A stretch of 64,000 bases of DNA from Strongylocentrotus droebachiensis (Eukaryota; Echinodermata; Echinoidea; Camarodonta; Strongylocentrotidae): positions 314,001 through 378,000 of the forward strand of contig JAVYIG010000088.1 of the NCBI GenBank assembly GCA_035222895.1. Direction: 5' to 3'. Under the pieces are notes generated by a model that did not search any database, was not told where the DNA came from, and saw nothing but the letters and a program-made list of their open reading frames with translations. Made by a program: the position numbers and the translations under genes. Shown here piece after piece: positions 59,180-64,000 of the stretch (position 1 is its first letter; every line of letters starts with the position of its first letter).

Positions 59180-59741
59180 GAAATTGAATTCAGACCAGAT
59201 TAAGAGTAGAGAACGGTACAACGAATCGTCTTCTTTCTCTAATAATTTAATGAAACGGCAAAGCTTCCGCGCTTCGCGCGGGAGGGGGGGGGGTAAACTA
59301 ATTTCAGACTAGGATTAAGAGTCGAGAACGGTACAACGAATCGTCTTAATCTTTCTCCAATAATTAATGAAACGTGAAAATGATTTCAGACATGGATTAA
59401 GAGTAATAATTAAATGAAACGACAAAGCTTTCGCGTGGGAGGGGGGAACTGAATTTAGACAAAGACACAATAAAACGATTCGTCTTCTTTCTCTAATAAT
59501 TTAATGAAACTTGAAAGCTTCCGCGTTTCGCGGCGCGGGATGAGCGAAAATGAATTCAGACAAGGATTAAGAGTAATAATGTATTGAAACGTCAAAGCTT
59601 CCGCGCTTAGCGCGGGAGGGGGGGGGGGACTGAATTCAGACAAGGATTTAGAGTCGGGACCGGTACAATGAATTGTCTTCTTTCTCTGATAATTAAATGA
59701 AACGTCATAGCTTCCGCGCTTTGCGCGGGAGGGGCGAAACA
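59180..59741 (-). repeat. GC-hairpin tandem array, inverted, first half
   Basis: Five units in the orientation opposite to 37975-39115, marked by CTTCCGCGCTTCGCGCGGGA-like hairpins near 59266, 59430, 59518, 59600 and 59710, with GAATTCAGACAAGGATTAAG and CGTCTTCTTTCTCTAATAA blocks. Interrupted at 59742 by a transposon. Confidence 0.9.
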
Positions 59742-60337
59742 CACTGTAAAAAAGAATTTGTTCATCGGTAATTTTTACGTATTTTTTCCATGTAGAATTT
59801 ACTTGAAAACATTATTTTTGCCACTTACGCACTAAATTTAAGTCTTGCTAACTCAATTTTCAATTTAGTAGAACATACGTGGAATATTTAATTAAAATCA
59901 AATACATAAGAACTTTAAGTAATTTCAGCTTGTATTAATTTAGTAATTTTAACTCAAAATGAGAAATTATACGTATTACTCAAACAATTTATGTTGATTA
60001 TTCTTATCTTTTTAAAGTAAGGACCGATGCAGTGCGTAATAGAAATATTTACATAATTTATGAATATTCATTAAGACCAAATTAAACTCTTTTTTAAATA
60101 AAACAATTCTTTTTTGTGGTTGAATGAAAATTTAAGGACTTTAAAACATTTACTAATTCATTTAACATGGCTAAGCAAAGACAAGACAATATTTAATTGT
60201 TACCCAGTTCAAAACAAATCAAAACTTGATATTTCAGGAAATTGTCAACCAATTTTCCTTTTAAGATGCTATGATCAAGTATATATAAAATTTGGAGCAT
60301 TTCAATATGTGTCGAATTGAAGCGTATGTAATAGTAT

Positions 60338-60502
60338 AGTATTAATGACTGCTTTGAGAGAAATAGTTGTTTTATTACGCTCAAGGGAAGGTTAGAATTG
60401 TGCTATTACCCGAGGCGTGCCGAGGGGAATAGCCCAATTGTAACCTTCACGAGAGCGTATAAAAACAACTATTTCTCGAATATTAAAGCAGTCATTAATA
60501 CT
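60338..60502. mobile_element. 165-bp near-perfect palindrome, nested MITE
   Basis: Left arm AGTATTAATGACTGCTTT and GAAATAGTTGTTTTAT; the right arm is the complement with few mismatches, and the central part also pairs. The whole folds into one hairpin. It lies inside the CACTG element. Confidence 0.75.
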
Positions 60503-60554
60503 TTTATATGCCGAAAAAAAATAGACTAAAAAATAAAAGATACTTTTTTTTTTT

Positions 60555-60637
60555 GTCGAAGATGAGATTCGAACTCTTGCGTACAAAAGGTGGTGTATCT
60601 AAAGTCAGCGCCTCAGACCTCTCGGCCATCGCGCGAT
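60555..60637 (-). pseudogene. tRNA-Leu-like pseudogene or SINE head
   Basis: On minus, GCGCGATGGCCGAGAGGTCT gives a type II tRNA A box, and GAGTTCGAATCTC a T arm with B box. The loop TTTAGAT would give anticodon TAG (Leu). The anticodon stem (CTGAC against ACACC) does not pair, so it is not a working tRNA. A T run, A-rich on minus, follows the 3' end. Confidence 0.55.
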
Positions 60638-61445
60638 GTTAACATGCTTGGCAGTTTTGTACAATATATACATTAGATGGATTGAAACCGGCTTCGCGTG
60701 TGATGAATGCTTCGCAAAAGCTCCATATACGGACTCTTCTTTTACTTTTGCAATGCATATTGGCGTGAACTTAGATCAAGATCTATCGGCAGATGTTGTT
60801 TTTTTGTTTTTGGAAGTTTATTTTCGTCTTCATGTCAACAATGCAAGATAACATTGTCGGTAAGATCGATCGAGATTCTATTGTATTGAAATTACCGACC
60901 AATCCTTCGCACACATACGGTATCCTTCATCGCTCAAACCATTTTTTAACATGTAAACCTATGGGGTAACCATGGAGGCTGACCAACTATTTTTAATAAC
61001 CATGGTTATTAAAAATATTGAAATGTTTTAAGCATGGTTACCGAGAATTTTACAGGAACAGTTAAAGTTTATGAATGCAATTCGACCAATCAGATGGCTG
61101 GATTTCTTAAGTGAGGTATATAATTTGTGATGATATAGATATATATATATACGGTTAAATCTTAAATAGAAGTAGTGAATGATTAGTGGATGTTACTTGT
61201 TAGATTAGATGGGTACCAAATCGTGCAATATGTAATCCTATCATAGTTTTTTTTTAATTATCTAAAATGATTACAATACTTAAATTATTTACGTTAATGT
61301 AACTCGATTTAACTGAGTAAAATTTTATTCAGCAAAATAAGTAAATTCTACTTAAGATGCCGTAGGTAATATTTACTTAATAAAAATAAGGCAATTCTTT
61401 TCCTCAATTTTATTGAGTTATTTCGACTATTATTTTTTTACAGTG

Positions 61446-61945
61446 CATGCAAGAATTAAGAATCGAGAACATTACAACGGATCGTCTTCTTTCTCTAATA
61501 GTTTAATGAAGTATCAAGGCTTCCGCGCTTCGCGCGGGAGGGGGGAAACTGAATTCAGACAAGAACACGATACAACGAATCGTCTTCATTCTCTAATAAT
61601 TTAATAAAACGTGAAAAGCTTCAGCGCTTCGCGCAGGACGAGCGAAAATGAATTCAGACAAGGATTAAGAGTAATAATGAATTGAAACATCAAAGCTTCC
61701 GCGCTTAGCACGGGAGGGGGGGGGGGGGACTGAATTCAGACAAGGATGAAGACTCGGGACCGGTACAATGAATCGTCTTCTTTCTCTAATAATTAAATTA
61801 AACGTCATAGCTTCCGCGCTTTGCACGGGAGGGGCGAAACAAGCTTTAAGAGTCGAGAACAGTACAACGGATCGTCTTCTTTCTCTAATAATTTAATGAA
61901 GTGTCAAAGCTTCCGCGCTTCGCGCGGGAGGGGAAAACTGAAAAA
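61446..61945 (-). repeat. GC-hairpin tandem array, inverted, second half
   Basis: Five further units with hairpins near 61519, 61620, 61697, 61810 and 61911. The block 61640-61840 repeats 59545-59740 nearly base for base, so the array itself had a ~270-bp duplication before or around the insertion. Confidence 0.9.
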
Positions 61946-62707
61946 TAACTTAGTTCCTGGCCCCGGGTTTAAAGGCTTAAATTTGTAGACATTTGGACAT
62001 TGGCATTTTTATATTTGTCGGTAATAATATTGGTGGCTCGTTTTGTCGTTAATCGGCGGCCTCTACACCCTCCCCCCCCCCCCCCCCTCCCCCACTGAAA
62101 AAGATCTAGCGACTCCCCTGATAACGACACAGTTTATACACTCGAGATAATTTTTGCAAGTACTACTGGTTAAGTACCGGACCACCGTCTTTGTGCATTG
62201 TGCGGCATCAAAGCATAATTTATGCAACGTCTCACGACGTGACAGATCACTTTTCTCTAACTTCTAACTAATCAGAGGGCCTCTTTTTTTTCATGAAGTG
62301 TCGGTGGACATTATTGCGCCAAATGTGGTTCTCAAATTGCAAAAGATTCCTACACTGGGAGGGGGCCAGAACCCCCTCCTCGCCGTTAAAGCCTCGTTCT
62401 TTTGCTTCATCGTTTTACATATATTTCACCCCATGCCATTTTGTGCCCCCCCCCCCCCGGTAAGAAATTCCTGGATCCGCCACTGATGCCCATACCCCTT
62501 GAGCTTCGGGGGGCTTTGCCCCTATACGCCACTTTGAGAAACGTAATTCAGCGGGACTTGCATGTTAGAGTGGGGTGATTCGGATTTTTTTTTGTCAGCC
62601 CCTCCCCCCCCCCCCCCCCAAACGTTTTTGCTCATTACGCCACTGTTTGCGACCCTGTTAACACTGGGGTAGTTTGAAAGTGGCTGAAGTCAACACGTTT
62701 TGCTTAC

Positions 62708-62835
62708 CTTGCGCCCCCGAGTCCGAGCCTCTAGATGCATCATCAATGACGGTGTAGAGCGAGAGCGTTCCACTCGCCGCACCAGCCACCATCAGTAACG
62801 GCTTATTCGTTGGGCTCTGTCCCGCTGGTACAAAC
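62708..62835 (-). CDS. MSP130-like (choice-of-anchor I) protein, penultimate exon
   Basis: Encodes FVPAGQSPTNKPLLMVAG then AASGTLSLYTV, the closing motif of the MSP130/choice-of-anchor-I family (general form FIPAxxSPxxxPLLxVAxExSGTxxxYxx), followed by a short Asp/Ser/Gly spacer. MSP130 proteins are secreted, GPI-linked glycoproteins of skeletogenic cells in sea urchins and of other biomineralising invertebrates, long suspected of bacterial origin. The acceptor ACTTCCTTAG (62836) is chosen because the family motif starts right after it. A second acceptor at 62935 (CCCTAG) would lengthen the exon in frame by 99 bases. The exon ends in one G before donor GTAAGC, matching the last exon. All earlier exons lie beyond base 64000. 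Confidence 0.75.
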
Positions 62836-63532
62836 CTAAGGAAGTAATCAGTGATACCATGAATTTTGCAGTCTGTTGGCGTATCCAAAGGGGACGGATT
62901 GAAGAGGGGGACAGAAATGTACCATGGCTTAAATCTAGGGCGTATATCCAATGGAAATTAGTTACGCCCATATCCTGCAATACCGTATGACCCTTCTGGT
63001 ATAGTCATGATAGTACAGATTTAGTTTAGCCATTCAGGGTAATTTCATTCTTTCCTCTGCCTTTTATAGGCCTGGTGTCAGTCTGATCGGTGAAATTGAA
63101 GTATGATATCCTAGTCACATCGCGAATCCGAAACGACTATTAACAGACCAATATCTTAGCCTTTCCGGGGGTAATGTAACTTTTGTTGCTTTTTTTGTCG
63201 GTCTCTGACGTCGGTCTCGTATGTGCAGTGGCGGATCCAGGGGGGGGGGGGGGAGGGGTCGGGGGACCCGACTTCCCCTGGAAAAAACTTGTAAAAACAC
63301 GTTAATTTTACCTTTTTGGGAGATGCCCCCCCCCCCCCTCCCTGGCGCTCAACGTGGGGGGGGGGGGGGGGTAGCGATTTTGTTTTTTCAATTTTCGAGG
63401 TCCAAACAAAATATTAGTGCTCACTACAAAATGAAGCTAAACGACTCCAAAAGAGGATAATAATTCAAAATGTTAAATGGGGTGTAGCATGGCAAATACT
63501 GGCTAACGACTTCTACGACTTCTTTTGGACAA

Positions 63533-63618
63533 CATTATTCCTCGTGGTGCGAGTCCCCCTTGCGAGTTAAGATCATCAAATTTCCCATAGAACGGGACTT
63601 AAACCACGAGGAATATAC
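63533..63618. repeat. 86-bp palindromic mini-element
   Basis: Arms TATTCCTCGTGGTGCGAGTC and, inverted, TATTCCTCGTGGTTTAAGTC flank a ~40-base spacer. Possibly a very short MITE. Confidence 0.65.
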
Positions 63619-63797
63619 TCCTGATTGATTGATTGATCAATTGATTTTTATTCGCAAGCTTACAACATACAACAATATATAAAAAATAACGGATCAAATT
63701 GAATCAGCTTGAACAGGATAGCCCACGATAGCTCGAGAGCTTTTTTCCGGTGGGTGCCCGACATAAATGTGCAAAATGAAAACAGTGAAAGTAGTAA

Positions 63798-64000
63798 AAT
63801 TATTTACAGACAGATAAGAAAACAAACTTATTAAAGATAATAATGATGATGATAATAATAATAACAACATTAAACTGATGAAAGACATAATAACAAAAAA
63901 CATGAAGAAAAAGAGGAGGAGGAGGCAGGTGCGTCGCTAAAATTATTTACAGACAGATAAGGAAAAAAGCTTATCAAAGATAATAATGATGATGATAATA
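63798..64000 (+). repeat. Duplicated block with GAT/AAT microsatellite
   Basis: The word AAATTATTTACAGACAGATA followed by GATAATAATGATGATGATAA occurs twice, at 63798 and 63938, 140 bases apart. The second copy runs off the window. Confidence 0.85.

Larger units (their letters stand above)
59742..61445 (+). mobile_element. 1.7-kb CACTG-ended DNA element
   Basis: Ends CACTGTAAAAAA and its exact complement TTTTTTACAGTG. It splits the GC-hairpin array into two five-unit halves. AT-rich, with TTTAAGTAAATT-like words near both ends. No transposase recognised. It carries a nested palindrome and a tRNA-like segment. The CACTG ends suggest an EnSpm/CACTA or Chapaev relative; the target duplication is unclear. 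Confidence 0.75.
58312..62707 (-). other. Last intron of the MSP130-like gene
   Basis: 4.4 kb, bounded on minus by donor GTAAGC and acceptor TTGCAG. Filled by the inverted GC-hairpin array, the CACTG element, poly(G)/poly(C) runs and the right end of a CAGTGGCGGATCC-type element at 62472-62485. The parts at 58475-59170 and 61950-62700 hold little else. Confidence 0.6.
62836..64000 (-). other. Intron of the MSP130-like gene (part)
   Basis: No further exon of the family was recognised up to the window end. Contents are a CAGTGGCGGATCC end with poly(G) (63224-63253), poly(C)/poly(G) runs, a small palindrome and a duplicated AT microsatellite block. Confidence 0.45.

Noticed and set aside
60636-60851. 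A 71-residue plus-strand frame next to the tRNA-like segment
   Set aside because: Inside the CACTG element, no transposase or other motif seen, AT-rich composition like its surroundings.
62792-62980. A minus-strand frame starting after the ATTGCAG acceptor
   Set aside because: It runs in the wrong frame relative to the MSP130 motif and stops early. The frame ending at the GTAAGC donor is the one that joins the last exon.

Overview
The window is animal nuclear DNA. Genes are sparse and split by introns bounded by GT/AG, and the space between them is filled with short inverted-repeat transposons, tRNA-derived SINEs, microsatellites, TACATG-type tracts and unusually many long poly(G)/poly(C) runs. 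The gene content (an MSP130-type surface glycoprotein, a BRICHOS membrane protein, NUDT8, a class IA PI3K catalytic subunit, a short TTC17 relative) and the repeat style suggest an invertebrate deuterostome, most likely an echinoderm such as a sea urchin. The species cannot be fixed from sequence alone.

Layout. (1) 1-11.6 kb, minus strand: the 5' end of a class IA PI3-kinase p110 gene. The first coding exon (8786-8929) carries the adaptor-binding domain start, a likely noncoding exon lies near 11.5 kb, and the rest of the gene lies beyond base 1. (2) 14.3-17.9 kb, plus strand: a complete three-exon gene for a short TTC17-like TPR protein with a signal peptide and a C-terminal membrane anchor. 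(3) 17.9-27.7 kb: intergenic, with TTAA-type and hAT-type MITEs and microsatellites. (4) 27.7-33.2 kb, plus strand: a complete five-exon type II membrane BRICHOS protein whose introns hold several mobile elements, one carrying a zinc-finger gene fragment. (5) 33.2-42.9 kb: intergenic repeats, including a 1.6 kb element with a GC-hairpin tandem array. (6) 42.3-48.7 kb, plus strand: a complete four-exon NUDT8 with a 27-copy, 20-bp VNTR in intron 3. (7) 54.0-56.0 kb, minus strand: a single-coding-exon type I receptor-like protein of unknown family, with a tandem array of YxN motifs in its cytoplasmic tail. (8) 58.2-62.8 kb, minus strand: the last two coding exons of an MSP130/choice-of-anchor-I gene. 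They are separated by a 4.4 kb intron holding the same GC-hairpin array in the opposite orientation, itself split by a 1.7 kb CACTG-ended transposon.

The genes do not form an obvious pathway. They look like unrelated neighbours, several of them secretory or membrane proteins. All exon joins reported were checked by hand for reading-frame phase. Family calls rest on recalled motifs, not on a database search.
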